The translations under genes and the position numbers were made by a program. This document shows, piece after piece, positions 56,801-63,976 of a DNA stretch of 64,000 nucleotides; the stretch's first letter is position 1, and every line of letters begins with the position of its first letter. The notes beneath the pieces were generated by a model, which was not told where the DNA came from, searched no databases, and was given only the letters and a program-made list of their open reading frames with translations. The stretch is from Phosphitispora fastidiosa (GTDB lineage Bacteria > Bacillota > Thermincolia > Thermincolales > UBA2595), in NCBI RefSeq assembly GCF_019008365.1, contig NZ_JAHHUL010000017.1, positions 38,673 through 102,672 on the forward strand. The letters run 5' to 3'.

Positions 56801-57051
56801 ACACTTGAGGTCCGTGGCGTAATCCCATTGATTTTTTCTATGGCAAGGTATCCTGTCTCATAACCGTGGCAGGAAATACAGTAAGGCTTGTTCCCTGTTT
56901 GGGAGCTGTCAAGATGGTTGGTAGGCCAGCTGAGAGCAATTGCAGGCATGAGTAACAGCCCGGCCAATATTAGTATCAGACCCAGCAGCTTTTTGTAATA
57001 TTTTATTGCTTCTTTCAGCTTCAGCATCATCTTCATCATCCCACTACTCAT
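47869..57051 (-). CDS. Giant multiheme c-type cytochrome with fibronectin-III domains
   Basis: A 3060-residue protein with an export signal (LLGLILILAGLLLMPAIALS, about 18-37). By hand count it has 42 CXXCH motifs plus three CX3CH motifs (CAISCH, CMQRCH, CMVMCH). One CXXCH lies near residue 59; 25 plus the CX3CH sites lie between about 484 and 1610; 16 lie between about 2277 and 2995. Six fibronectin-III-like domains separate the blocks (about 243-440, 1617-1820 and 2064-2270), with a further beta-rich stretch at 1820-2060. The C-terminal 100 residues are Ser/Gly-rich. No wall-anchor motif was seen. It probably conducts electrons across or beyond the cell wall. Confidence 0.93.
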   Translation of the reverse strand: MSSGMMKMMLKLKEAIKYYKKLLGLILILAGLLLMPAIALSWPTNHLDSSQTGNKPYCISCHGYETGYLAIEKINGITPRTSSVTVNRDSSFTVDFKTVGLGYGRFTVAGAIQVPDTSKWLVDKKDLSADVPWFVATQDTSWNAPINSPYVWATAFPDTGNPNAQKGVTLDDGTVAGAFTDRNQTAHDEQFTAKVTVDGSVPYGSYNIKLWGIGTSSNGMWGYNEKTVTVNVYDDNTSPVLPGSENLSTSGITGSAITISWNAATDSQAGDSGMNGYEIYRSEDSGATFRYIGYSYINSYSDAELNAAVNYEYKINAVDNAGNSTFYTTTAAAETLSSRTDAKTPATPTGLSAFLNTNPEDPNGKIVKLTWNANTEGDIQGYRVYRATAAAGPYALLSEALITELEKYTIDATNSIEAWSFYYTDTEIRYGTTYFYKVSAVDIAGKESTLTIYTSATPAVDIGDPDNPNGPHGNYKNKEGMCQNCHSMHSARGQELIYYSTITDSCYTCHDGSQSKYNTKASFDPVYNPSHHKIPEGRYSCDACHNPHYSPEFEPEVDNTVYAPRLLATISKEDGEIKRGGNEFCWACHGVNSDLPNPFGRDHQTAFMESKHNSELPSSQVTHITCRNCHVPHGSKDYPLMISSNSANLCISCHEDNGFTQTQPRLDNPDYPDVPDTVISGVYLNNQSNDYLGTVHEKNFYGRNTCTMCHEPHGNLNNRYMLRERYNDFFSITETVYGIDYGPVDWITDWSQEDDTICFRCHDSRYYVAFNGDNEPIEPVIGSRFGAGNAKNYHSHAAELKVSCRACHDPHSGESKFQDTSNADDTYDWNLNNSHYINFDWAIQVDVATYSSNKDRLAFITSYGSAGEEVGFSCAISCHQYDHWITGDTYKSYVRTKDMPPLKCAACHDYDDFDTNSRHPVLEAGPESGYKVNCEQCHFEDHTMHTLKNPYGLKSTIVSLDDWTGEPEETSLPLVINPNTGEEVPAYKEFCWQCHGADTELPGIPVTRKIVSDQRTYFINKPHSLLEREGTDNPYGPDMDIACLKCHENHASSNVRLLRNNIDGVAIDAAADIGKINACMACHDGSPAEADISAKYNAATSGGHFIKANPNKKLLCTECHEAHGTTSKKYLLDTDNKYNTGITFPQDYIDPGASREFCLACHPPGEEGQTARVYNTVYTLKVGEVLIAPLPYPERITDHQAEGRECIICHDPHKPWPATGGEDGCYDCHSRPNGEATDIKSLAGLVSQPGSGKVSHHNITDGTTADNTCMQRCHLAHPHDARSDHLKLPEKLLCLNCHDHDSVSTDKSPYTIDSHLFDGKPHDYEYLIRTYPADNSDLLGNCDKCHVPHGSDYKPLLRLPKDDLCVSCHNGVTTNSMGDPIEDIKTLYEKTGHKYTGSLTAKMYCDECHVPHGSTNDFYLRDDNNYAPQQTLTYVGETVYQVEFPQNMKSITFSYEPRKFCTTCHREYVGDSVDSWVYYTSETTPGGQVNIPSIPLIGDNGVTINEHKAGETKSCTDCHNPHDPEPVGSDKDCFICHGDNGYAYNIEELTGLEISGEQTWPEGKTAKTSFHPITDPNTQYDEGGDTGNDCMVMCHTEHVHNPRANVLKDKRSTAGDVTAPEMPTDFEAAGSSSIQVDLSWTASASPDVFGYYIYRKAGTGDWSRYGVVNSRVYAPAKVWFYDGGLKPNTTYSYKVSAHDRTGNESGQTTEQTVSPVISDDKQVPSIPTNLKVSVPGEGTTRLTLSWTASIDNCKIVQYRVYRADSLSGEYTLVGSTGNTAFTDSGLKPESRYYYRVSAEDFNDNLSEWCAPVSGITQAAYAAVGAGNYVEADTSTTWMKLYDQTKTAITSSFPLGKTVYVQVYCDETGLPDAPDTAVVRIRNHLNTILAEYTSYSHPDGKADLFEWPVLIKSEWYSGVYVLEVELRHGGTTYVNTHEAIIAGASGKGFKFYRDSAYTEQAYVFAPGDTVYVKATSDSIDAAFSSFNVWVKDFKGNIKVGPFNPADEQYSFGSLRFSFVLDDQWNLRDNWWYTVDIYAEYLLGRARPKLTKIADYGAMFLVRSKDEAAPGAPSSLTAANAAAPYTHEKMQLSWNASTGEPISYSVFRWSTRDSRFLIAGSNLAPQTTFTDTGLKPETAYSYQVKAVDRYGNISAATDSSPAWVTTGAEPADATRPNAPTSFRAQRESSSQVTSYWKNIYDTTDGVVGYAVYRSRNGSDWLRAGVTYTKQYTDTGLRGNTLYYYYATAFDKAGNHSEPSTEFAVTTLRSGEDSKEGALCMSCHESGSSNPIYAVTHTIGSAYVYSKHNVDYAVMTFKDGSIYEGNCTKCHVPHGSAYEHLLKGSDDNNLCYSCHTAASNTGKFSGRAYFDPSAHGQTTAAGANSNTPGYWPGGDGVPARTTADAGKCYNCHAPHGRFDPETGQYIKSSAWRGTGENLNDLCYTCHEVDPYGEYGGKTVYEETSHGDTGVNAKMKFDGYGPGECTNCHEPHGSQYPGMLRFPVNDVTKPNQLCLECHDRDDILVDTGLFDGSAVYVNSSHGLKAQWFEELNTAAGVVYNKTSFLPGICLNCHNSHGREDAAGETIPKMLVVDDGSNNEICNKCHEYPTISSVTVGYPGIDKFSSGVHKDKALWPGGEHYTEATPAERQGKCINCHDPHGTAEIDAWGRVTNITGNTFDWEEDLCYECHDGTTTGADMKFWPEQGIGHLPGYTLGKHSFNEVMDDSLVTRTRHVECLDCHNVHTVLDIAGTDALTTRLSYAFKGVSGVELTGMPAVPNPNTNPEYWTDPAKNPYVVAGYGWNEIPDVSVKDSRLQEYMVCFKCHSDYTVASTGGRRVIGYFNANNPSNHGFSITVKNSFANARIEANGATTLSGSGTPGWAFNPSNPAHRHNITCSDCHGNSQQLGGPRGPHGSNYDFMLRADPRSTTFCTQCHAQSVYGSDSSAGSGTGTGSSGSHSRSNHYTANPVSGQSFTLSDEAVDAFGALYGNNWCRYCHFGGITQSSNRYMSVHGANGKFTDNRGDYRTYKGMNGFFISYTSPSTCYTTGNTTTEPFACAHTTGKGY

Positions 57052-57100
57052 ATAACATCATCCTGTTACTCACCATGACATCGCCGTGCTGCTCACCCTG

Positions 57101-59521
57101 CTACTCATCAGGATACCTGGTTTTGTCATGGCAGTCCTCACAACCGTCGTCTTCATTAAACCTTTTCAGAACCGTTGAAGGGAAGCCGTCACGGCGGATA
57201 TGAGTCCCTTCCATGGTGGTACCATGGGAAAAGTGACAGGTCTGGCAAATGATTTTCCCGTTCTCGTAAGGTAAATACACAGAGGCCGGGATAGCCACAT
57301 CGGCATCGGTCACGTACTTTGCTTCAATATTAACCGGGTGCATGAACATATGCATTGAAGAAGTCGATAATTTCATCCCGGGCTGCTGTGTTGCTGTAAG
57401 AGCAGTTCTGCTGGAACCGGCTCCCTGGTTAAAGTCACTGTGGCATGCCCCGCAAAACTCGACAGCTCCACTGACATAAGTGGTTTTTTCATAGACGGCA
57501 TAAGTTACCGCATAGGCCTCTGTTTTAATCAGCGGTTCTGAGGGGTCATTGCTGACCCGCATATTTTCCCGCAGGCTGCGGTAATTCTCCGAACCATGGG
57601 GGTCATGGCACGAGGCGCATGACAGGCGCGACTCTGCAGTATCAAAAACCTCGATATTGTTTCCTGTTGCCGCATAATGGTAAATGTTCAGATCATGTCT
57701 TGAGGTCGGTACATAAGCCTCGTCTATAACCGTCTGGGTTTCAAAAGAGCCATAGGGCCCGCCAATGGATTCATACCAGGTTGACCTGCTGGGATCTTCA
57801 GACACATCAAGGCTTTCCGGTCCCCTGTATTTCCCCCGCAAGACATCATATTTGCTCTGGGTCCCGTCATGGCACGTAACGCACAGCCTATCGGTATTTA
57901 CTTCAGTTATCAGCCGCGGCCCCAGAGCGCTGTGGGTAGCGTGGCAGTTCTGGCACAGGTCAGGGTTGTCCCAATAGTAGCCGTGAGGGTTGACATCAGG
58001 CGGAAAGGCCCTGGCAACGGTATAAGCAGCATCAACACCGTCTTCAGCAACTACTTTAATAAAGTAATTGAGATAAGAAGTCAGTCCGGGCTTCATATAT
58101 GAATATCTGCCGGCGCCTGTCTCTGCCACCGTATAGTCCGGTACTGCCCCCCACTGGTTACTTGTTGATACATAAACATGATACCTTACGGCAACCGGAA
58201 CCTGTTCCCAGTACACAGCAACATTGACACTGGGGCTGGAACCTGTTGCCACCTTGGTTATCCTTGGTTTGAGATCTTTAAGGGTCTTGAAACTGTGCTC
58301 ACCGGAAACAGCCATGTTGTTGGACAGGTCCCTGGACTTTACCCGGACATAGTACGTGGTCTGACCGGATAGTTTTTTCAGACTGATACTATGACTGGTT
58401 ACCTTGTCGTCATAGGAAATTGCCCATTTATAGGAACCTGGGCTAATACCGTATTCCACGGTGGAATTAGCCGGATCATCAGTGGACCATGATATCACCG
58501 CCGAATTGGCCGTCACATCACTGTAAACAACATTCGAAATAACCGGAGGAGTAGAATCGAGGTCCACAGGTGTAGTAAACTCGCCAATCTCACTTGATTT
58601 TTCGTTACCCGCAGCATCTTTAACAGTTATCATATAAAAATAAGTAGTGTCTGTGGTCAGCCCTGTCAGATCAACACTGTGGCTTAAGGCTCTGACTGTG
58701 CTTACCTTGCTGAAGTCCCATGTCGGGGAAGTATATACCTTGTAGTTGACCGCATAAGAACTATATTCATCAGTGGAAAAGGAAACTGCCGCCGCATTCC
58801 CGACAACCTCCTGGACCGCATTTGTAATCAGCCTTGGCGGGGTCACATCCCAGACATAGATTTCATCAAAATAGGCTTTCCGGTTATATTCACCAAGGGC
58901 AATTTTGCCGTAATACAAAGATGAATCCGAGGTATATCCGATACGTATATCGTTTACATAGGCATCGATATTTGCCCCCGCAAACTTGAGCTTCAGGACT
59001 ACCGGATAGGGGTTCTGGCTGACTTCGGCAGCATCCTCCCCGATAAATGGGATGTCATAATTATAAACAGCGCCATTAACCCGTCTCCATTCCGCCAGGT
59101 CAACTCTGAGGCCGTTGACTTTCTTATAAAGCATAAGTTTTGCAGAAGCTTCAGTACCTGTATCGCTGTACTCCATAGCATAGTAGTTATTCTCATTGGC
59201 CCAGCGTCCCGCAAGGGAAATGGTGCCATCAGAATCAGTTGAATATACCTTGGCCTCAACAGCATAATCAAACCAACTGGAAGAACCGGCAACCGACCAC
59301 GCCTCATCAGAAGACGGGTCAATAATTTCTGTATATTCACCGTTGGCAACAGTCCAACTCCCCCTTACCGGGGTCCAGTCATAACCACCCAGGTTAAACT
59401 GATCATAGAAATAGGTTCCCAGCTGAGACTGTGCCGGGGGAGTATGACACACTATACCCGCTACAGCTACTGCTGCTATCAGGGCAATTGCAAGATAATA
59501 TTTTCGCAGCCTGTGGTTCAT
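57101..59521 (-). CDS. Six-heme cytochrome with lectin-like and fibronectin-III domains
   Basis: About 806 residues from the ATG at 59521 (GGGGGAAGG upstream). A signal segment (YYLAIALIAAVAVAGIVC) is followed by a laminin-G/concanavalin-like domain (about 35-215; WTVANGEYTEI, VEAKVYSTDSDGTISLAGRW), three fibronectin-III-like domains (about 220-480) and a C-terminal cytochrome with six CXXCH motifs (CQNCH, CVTCH, CASCH, CGACH, CQTCH, CEDCH). The lectin-like fold could bind wall sugars or a mineral-coating polymer. Encoded 49 bp ahead of the giant cytochrome gene. Confidence 0.9.
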   Translation of the reverse strand: MNHRLRKYYLAIALIAAVAVAGIVCHTPPAQSQLGTYFYDQFNLGGYDWTPVRGSWTVANGEYTEIIDPSSDEAWSVAGSSSWFDYAVEAKVYSTDSDGTISLAGRWANENNYYAMEYSDTGTEASAKLMLYKKVNGLRVDLAEWRRVNGAVYNYDIPFIGEDAAEVSQNPYPVVLKLKFAGANIDAYVNDIRIGYTSDSSLYYGKIALGEYNRKAYFDEIYVWDVTPPRLITNAVQEVVGNAAAVSFSTDEYSSYAVNYKVYTSPTWDFSKVSTVRALSHSVDLTGLTTDTTYFYMITVKDAAGNEKSSEIGEFTTPVDLDSTPPVISNVVYSDVTANSAVISWSTDDPANSTVEYGISPGSYKWAISYDDKVTSHSISLKKLSGQTTYYVRVKSRDLSNNMAVSGEHSFKTLKDLKPRITKVATGSSPSVNVAVYWEQVPVAVRYHVYVSTSNQWGAVPDYTVAETGAGRYSYMKPGLTSYLNYFIKVVAEDGVDAAYTVARAFPPDVNPHGYYWDNPDLCQNCHATHSALGPRLITEVNTDRLCVTCHDGTQSKYDVLRGKYRGPESLDVSEDPSRSTWYESIGGPYGSFETQTVIDEAYVPTSRHDLNIYHYAATGNNIEVFDTAESRLSCASCHDPHGSENYRSLRENMRVSNDPSEPLIKTEAYAVTYAVYEKTTYVSGAVEFCGACHSDFNQGAGSSRTALTATQQPGMKLSTSSMHMFMHPVNIEAKYVTDADVAIPASVYLPYENGKIICQTCHFSHGTTMEGTHIRRDGFPSTVLKRFNEDDGCEDCHDKTRYPDE

Positions 59522-59572
59522 GCCTTCCCCCCTTCCGGCGCATTTCATTCCTGCTTCAGCGCATTTATATTT

Positions 59573-60583
59573 CTAATTTCTGCCGTATACTTCAATACGG
59601 TTGTTTTCACGGTCAGCAACATAGAGTCTGCCATCACTGTCAATAGTTACACCGGTGGGGAAATTAAAACTCCCGCCGGCCATGCCTCTGTTCCCAATCT
59701 CTTCAAAGACCTTGCCATCTTCCATGATACCGTAAACCCTATGGGCAAAGGTGTCTGCTGTATAGATACGGTTGTTTTCACTGTCAAAAGCTATGCCCTT
59801 GGGATTGGTCAGAATATTGGCGTCCACCAGGGTTTTGGTAAATTTACCCTCCATTGAATAAACATCAATCCTGCCATTATTTGAATTGGACAAGTAGATA
59901 CTGCCATCTGCATCATCATCAACAGCTATGCCGTTTACATAGGACAATTCCCCATGGGCTGCTCCGGCCTTGCCAAACTCCCTGACGAATTTTCCACTGT
60001 CGTCAAAAACCAGAATTCGCTGTTGGCTCACATCAGAAACATATATATTACCCCGGCTGTCTGCGGCAACCGCAACCGGCATCACTACAGCACCGGTTTG
60101 CTGTCTTTCCCGGGCTGACGGGATTACTCCCAGCTGTTTCCCTTCAAAATCAATTACCTGGACCCTTTGGTTATAAAAGTCGGCAACATAAATCTTCCTG
60201 CCGCTGACAGCCACACCCGTGGGATAATTGAACTGTCCGGCTCCGGAACCCGGGCCGCCCAGAGCTTTGACATAATTTCCATTCCTATCAAAAACAGCAA
60301 TCCTATGATTTACACTATCAGCTGCCACTATTTCGCCCCACGAGCTGACGGCCACAGCAAGAGGCCGTTGTAACCGCTGTGAGTCGTAAATAGAAAAAAG
60401 GTACTCATATCTGGTTCCTGGAAGAGAAACAGCCGGAGCGATAGGATTGCGTTTCGTCTTCAGATAATGCCAGCCAAAAAACAGCAGGGCAATGATAATC
60501 AGGACAAGAATAGCAATAATAAGGTCTTTTTGTTTTACCCTTTTTGGTATCAACCTGGCACCTAGCTGTGATAATTCCATCAT
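59573..60583 (-). CDS. NHL-repeat beta-propeller protein, membrane-anchored
   Basis: A 336-residue protein with one N-terminal membrane helix (DLIIAILVLIIIALLFFGWHY, about 20-40, given in full length 21 only by position) and about six NHL blades, e.g. QRPLAVAVSSWGEIVAADS and NYPTGVAVSGRKIYVADFYN. Sandwiched between two cytochrome genes, and more regular in repeat than the NHL protein at 44663. GGGGTG precedes two adjacent ATGs. Confidence 0.85.
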   Translation of the reverse strand: MMELSQLGARLIPKRVKQKDLIIAILVLIIIALLFFGWHYLKTKRNPIAPAVSLPGTRYEYLFSIYDSQRLQRPLAVAVSSWGEIVAADSVNHRIAVFDRNGNYVKALGGPGSGAGQFNYPTGVAVSGRKIYVADFYNQRVQVIDFEGKQLGVIPSARERQQTGAVVMPVAVAADSRGNIYVSDVSQQRILVFDDSGKFVREFGKAGAAHGELSYVNGIAVDDDADGSIYLSNSNNGRIDVYSMEGKFTKTLVDANILTNPKGIAFDSENNRIYTADTFAHRVYGIMEDGKVFEEIGNRGMAGGSFNFPTGVTIDSDGRLYVADRENNRIEVYGRN

Positions 60584-60595
60584 AACACCCCCGTT

Positions 60596-61792
60596 TTACT
60601 TCTTATGACACTCTTCACAAACACCCTGGCGATCCATACGAAGCAGAGCTGTTGAACCGGTTATCTTGTTTTCTCCTGTCTTGAACGTACCATGAGCCTG
60701 GTGGCAGGTAAGACAAACAACCACATTTACACCTGTTCCTGATTCCAGGGGCAGCGCCGAAGAATAGTATTCACCGCGAAAAATAAGGGGTGTATTTACG
60801 GCATGCATAAACTTGTTCATTGACTGCGCCGAAACGGTCAGCCCCGCAATCTGGGTAGTTGTAGCCCCAATAGCGCCACTGCCCGATGCCTGGGCATAAT
60901 CACTGTGACAGGCTGAGCAGAAATAAATACTGCCTGTATTATAGTAAATGTCCTCACCGTAACCGCCGGTCAGGTCCGGGTCGGTCCTGGCATAGGCCTG
61001 GAAATCAAGGTTCACAGAAACATCATAGGTAACTTCGATTACTGTCTTCAGGTTTCTGAAGTTACTGGTGTTACCATGTGGGTCATGACAATCAACACAT
61101 CCAAGACCTATGTCACGGTCACTGACACCCCCGGGAGCGCCGGAAATAATTGTTCCCAGATTGTGAATGGAAGTAGGCAGTAAGGAAATAGGCTCAGTGC
61201 TCAGGGAACTGTAAGCTTCATAAACGACTATCTCGACCGGCTGACCGGAAGATGCCAAAGGCCCAAAGGGACCGCCTGAGGTATCGGCATATGTGTCATC
61301 CAGCCTTACCTTGCCGTTCCGGACATCGTATTTGCTCTGGGTACCATCGTGACAGGTAGTGCACAAGGCAACACTGGTTGGCTGAACCAGGAGATAACCC
61401 CCGCTGGCGCTGTGAGTAACATGACAAGCCGCACACAGACTGGAATTAAGCCTAAATGAACCATGCACATTATTGTTTGGCGGATAAGCTGCAGTGATGG
61501 CATAGCTCCCGGTACTGTCGGTAACCTTAAAATAATAGTTGTAGTAATTATCCAGGCCGTTATCTGTATAAGAACTTTCAGAATTGCCGGCAGCGCACGT
61601 ACTCCACTGGGTTCCGTCAAGACTGCGATAAATATTGAATGGGGGGCTGCCCTGGTAGTATACGGTAGCGGCGCTGGTTGCGCCCTCTCCGGGGTCAATA
61701 ATTACACCGTCAATCTTTACGCCGGCAGAAACGGGAACTGAAAAAAGCCCCAAAATTACCGCAGCCGCAAGTAATTTTATAAGTATTTTCAT
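60596..61792 (-). CDS. Six-heme c-type cytochrome
   Basis: A 398-residue exported protein (signal LLAAAVILGLFSVPVSAG) with one fibronectin-III-like domain (about 25-110) and six CXXCH motifs (CAACH, CTTCH, CVDCH, CSACH, CLTCH, CEECH). The pattern CxxCHxTHSA followed by CTTCHDGTQSKYDV also occurs in the 815-residue-class protein at 57101 and at the front of haem block 1 of the giant protein, so all three share a building unit. GGAGGTG lies ahead of the ATG. Confidence 0.9.
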   Translation of the reverse strand: MKILIKLLAAAVILGLFSVPVSAGVKIDGVIIDPGEGATSAATVYYQGSPPFNIYRSLDGTQWSTCAAGNSESSYTDNGLDNYYNYYFKVTDSTGSYAITAAYPPNNNVHGSFRLNSSLCAACHVTHSASGGYLLVQPTSVALCTTCHDGTQSKYDVRNGKVRLDDTYADTSGGPFGPLASSGQPVEIVVYEAYSSLSTEPISLLPTSIHNLGTIISGAPGGVSDRDIGLGCVDCHDPHGNTSNFRNLKTVIEVTYDVSVNLDFQAYARTDPDLTGGYGEDIYYNTGSIYFCSACHSDYAQASGSGAIGATTTQIAGLTVSAQSMNKFMHAVNTPLIFRGEYYSSALPLESGTGVNVVVCLTCHQAHGTFKTGENKITGSTALLRMDRQGVCEECHKK

Positions 61793-61828
61793 GTTCCCAC
61801 CTCCAACTAAAAAAAAGTTTTTTGTTCT

Positions 61829-62237
61829 TTAGTTTTTGTTCTACCTTTAAATCTGGAAATGACCTTAGAATTTGGTGAGGTATTGTACAAGATTTTCCTG
61901 TACTGGCGCAGTGAGAAATATTACCGCAGTTCCGCTAAGCGAAGCCACAGACCGAAGCCACGCTGCGCAGCCGTTACCGCTTAAGCGGTTTACGGATGCG
62001 GCGTACCCCTTGCGGGTAGAAGGCGGAGCCGCCACTGAGGCAGCAGCGGAGCCGTTGCCGCTTTAGCGGCTTACGGATTCCGGCGTGCCCCTTGCGGGTA
62101 GAGCCGAATTGGCGGTTTAGTCTGTGGCTTCGCCAGAAACAAGGTTAGATTTCTCCTGTAGCAGTACGGAAAATCGGTACAATGCCTCACCATATTTGGT
62201 TTGGTTATTTCCAGAAATGGAAGTGAACAAAAACTAA
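61829..62237. repeat. Long inverted-repeat intergenic element (copy 2)
   Basis: Imperfect arms of about 75 bp face each other: outer TTAGTTTTTGTTC (61829) with GAACAAAAACTAA (62225), CTGGAAAT with ATTTCCAG, GGTGAGG with CCTCACC, TTGTACAAGATTTTCC (61883 onward) with GGAAAATCGGTACAA. The GC-rich core holds an 81-bp-offset repeat of about 50 bp (61970 and 62051). The NHL gene stop codon (62234-62236) lies inside the right arm. No credible gene lies inside. Confidence 0.7.
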
Positions 62238-63175
62238 TAAGAGTAAATAACTACTCTGTTATTATCCCTGTCGGCAACATACAGTTTCCCGCGTTCATCG
62301 TAAGCCAGTCCGGCAGGGTAACTGAATTCGCCAAACCCGTCACCTGACCCGCCGAACTCACCCAGATAATCACCGTTAACGGTAAACGAATACAATTTAT
62401 CATTTGAGCTGTCACTTATATACACAATTTTCCGTGACCTGTTGTAAGCAATCCCCCGTGGATTAACCAGAACCCCATGTCTGAGGGTTTTAGCGGAATT
62501 CTCGCTAAACCTCAGGAAACCCGGGGTTTCTGAAGCTACACCATAAATCGATTTATTTTCGAAATCAATATCTGCTGCCGAAATTCCGGCAAAGCTTTTC
62601 AGCTGTTTAGCCGTATAATCACTGGTCTTTTTGCCCCCAGAATTGTAAATTTTGAATTTTTGAGAACCGGCATCAAACACATAGGCATTGGATTTACTGT
62701 CAATGTTTACGCTCAGGGGCAGAAACCGCTTTCCCTCATCACCGGAAATGGTGAAAAGATACCCTCCTCCGGAATTGTATACGATAACTTCTTTTCTGCT
62801 TCTGTCAGCAACATAGACATTACCATTGGGCGCAATATCAATACTTACCGGCTCCTGCAGTTCTGCAATGCCGCTCCCCGGCCCGCCAAAGTTAAGGGCA
62901 TACCGGCCATCTTCTTCAATTACCGTAATTCTGTGATTGCCCGAATCCGCAATATATACTTCCCCGCGCAGTCCTACCGCTAAAGCGGTAGGGCGTTTCA
63001 GCCGCTGCCCCGGAGGACCTGTGATTACATTATACGGTTTTATTTGGGTATATTTTATGAACTCCGGCTCTTCCACCGAATTAATTAGAAATCCTATGCC
63101 CGCCAAAGCCGGTAATCCAAGCAAAGCCAGCCACAGGCAATACTTCCGGAACCACTTTTTCATCTTCAGCAGCAT
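62234..63175 (-). CDS. NHL-repeat beta-propeller protein, membrane-anchored
   Basis: A 313-residue protein with an N-terminal membrane helix (LWLALLGLPALAGIGFLI, about 14-31) and NHL blades such as RPTALAVGLRGEVYIADSGN and SYPAGLAYDERGKLYVADRD. Middle blades are degenerate. Third NHL protein of the locus; each sits next to a cytochrome or haem-assembly gene. The stop codon is inside the palindromic element. Confidence 0.85.
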   Translation of the reverse strand: MLLKMKKWFRKYCLWLALLGLPALAGIGFLINSVEEPEFIKYTQIKPYNVITGPPGQRLKRPTALAVGLRGEVYIADSGNHRITVIEEDGRYALNFGGPGSGIAELQEPVSIDIAPNGNVYVADRSRKEVIVYNSGGGYLFTISGDEGKRFLPLSVNIDSKSNAYVFDAGSQKFKIYNSGGKKTSDYTAKQLKSFAGISAADIDFENKSIYGVASETPGFLRFSENSAKTLRHGVLVNPRGIAYNRSRKIVYISDSSNDKLYSFTVNGDYLGEFGGSGDGFGEFSYPAGLAYDERGKLYVADRDNNRVVIYSY

Positions 63176-63193
63176 ATCATACTATCCTCCGCT

Positions 63194-63829
63194 TTACTTT
63201 TTGAGACGCTGATCAGCCTTTGCGGCTTCCGGATGGTCCGGTATCATTTCGAGAACCCTCAGATAGGCGGCCCTGGCTTCCTCATTTTGGCCCATTCTCT
63301 CATATGCCTGTCCCAGCCAGTAATAGTTATCGGCCCCGGCCGGGTCTTTCTCGGCCGCATATCTAAACTGCCCGGCTGCCTGATCCCATTTCTCCTGGGT
63401 GAAATAAACCTTCCCAAGTTCAAAATAGGCATACTTGGAATCAGGATCAAGCTCCAGTGTTCTCTGAAACTCCTGTACCGCCTTCTCCAAGAGCCCCGTT
63501 TCTCGGTAAACCAGTCCCAGGTTAAAATGTGCCGCAGGGTTCAGTTTATTAACAGAAATAGCCCTTGCCAGCGCCTGATTGGCTTTCTGGTAGTCGCCTG
63601 TCCGGTAATAAAGCCAGCCCAGTTCCACCAGCAGTTGATCACTATCAGGATCCTGCTCAAGGACTTGCTCAAGATATTTAATATCCCTGGCTGCAGGGTC
63701 TGAAGTATCGTAGCGGTCCCAGATAAAGGCCTCGCCGATACCAATTCCGGCGGCAAATATTATGAGTGCGGCAATAACAAATATTATGGCAGCCTTCTTA
63801 AATTCGATGTCTTTTTCCCCTTCCGCCAT
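63194..63829 (-). CDS. TPR-repeat protein, membrane-anchored
   Basis: About 211 residues from the ATG at 63829 (GGGGTGG upstream); a longer frame to 63907 lacks a good ribosome site. One membrane helix (AAIIFVIAALIIFAAGIGIG, about 13-32) is followed by about five tetratricopeptide repeats (LLVELGWLYYRTGDYQKANQ, AAHFNLGLVYRETGLLEKAV, AYFELGKVYFTQEKWDQAAG and others). TPR proteins of this kind help assemble cytochrome c or dock partners, as in NrfG/CcmH. First gene of the locus inside the window. Confidence 0.85.
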   Translation of the reverse strand: MAEGEKDIEFKKAAIIFVIAALIIFAAGIGIGEAFIWDRYDTSDPAARDIKYLEQVLEQDPDSDQLLVELGWLYYRTGDYQKANQALARAISVNKLNPAAHFNLGLVYRETGLLEKAVQEFQRTLELDPDSKYAYFELGKVYFTQEKWDQAAGQFRYAAEKDPAGADNYYWLGQAYERMGQNEEARAAYLRVLEMIPDHPEAAKADQRLKK

Positions 63830-63932
63830 CGCAACCACCCCATCTTTACTACACAAACGTAGTACTCCTACTAATTTTTGTAATACTACTGTAGGTAATA
63901 TCTTCATTTTTTAACATTAATACCCTGTTATC

Positions 63933-63976
63933 TTTTCGACATAAAGCCTTTTATTTCCTTCTGAAAGTGTCGAAAA
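63933..63976. promoter_or_regulatory. Inverted pair of Spo0A-box-like sites
   Basis: TTTTCGACA (63933-63941) and TGTCGAAAA (63968-63976) are exact reverse complements, 26 bases apart. Each contains TGTCGAA, the known Spo0A box core. They lie about 105 bp upstream of the TPR gene start and would fit control of the cytochrome locus by Spo0A. The promoter itself is not clear and the upstream gene lies outside the window. Confidence 0.45.

Noticed and set aside
47869..57051. Long plus-strand frames opposite the cytochrome genes (for example 55408-56304)
   Set aside because: They lack ribosome sites and family features; they arise from the Gly/Cys/His-rich composition of the opposite strand.
61872..62066. 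Plus-strand frame inside the long inverted repeat
   Set aside because: It consists of the GC-rich repeat core and resembles no protein.
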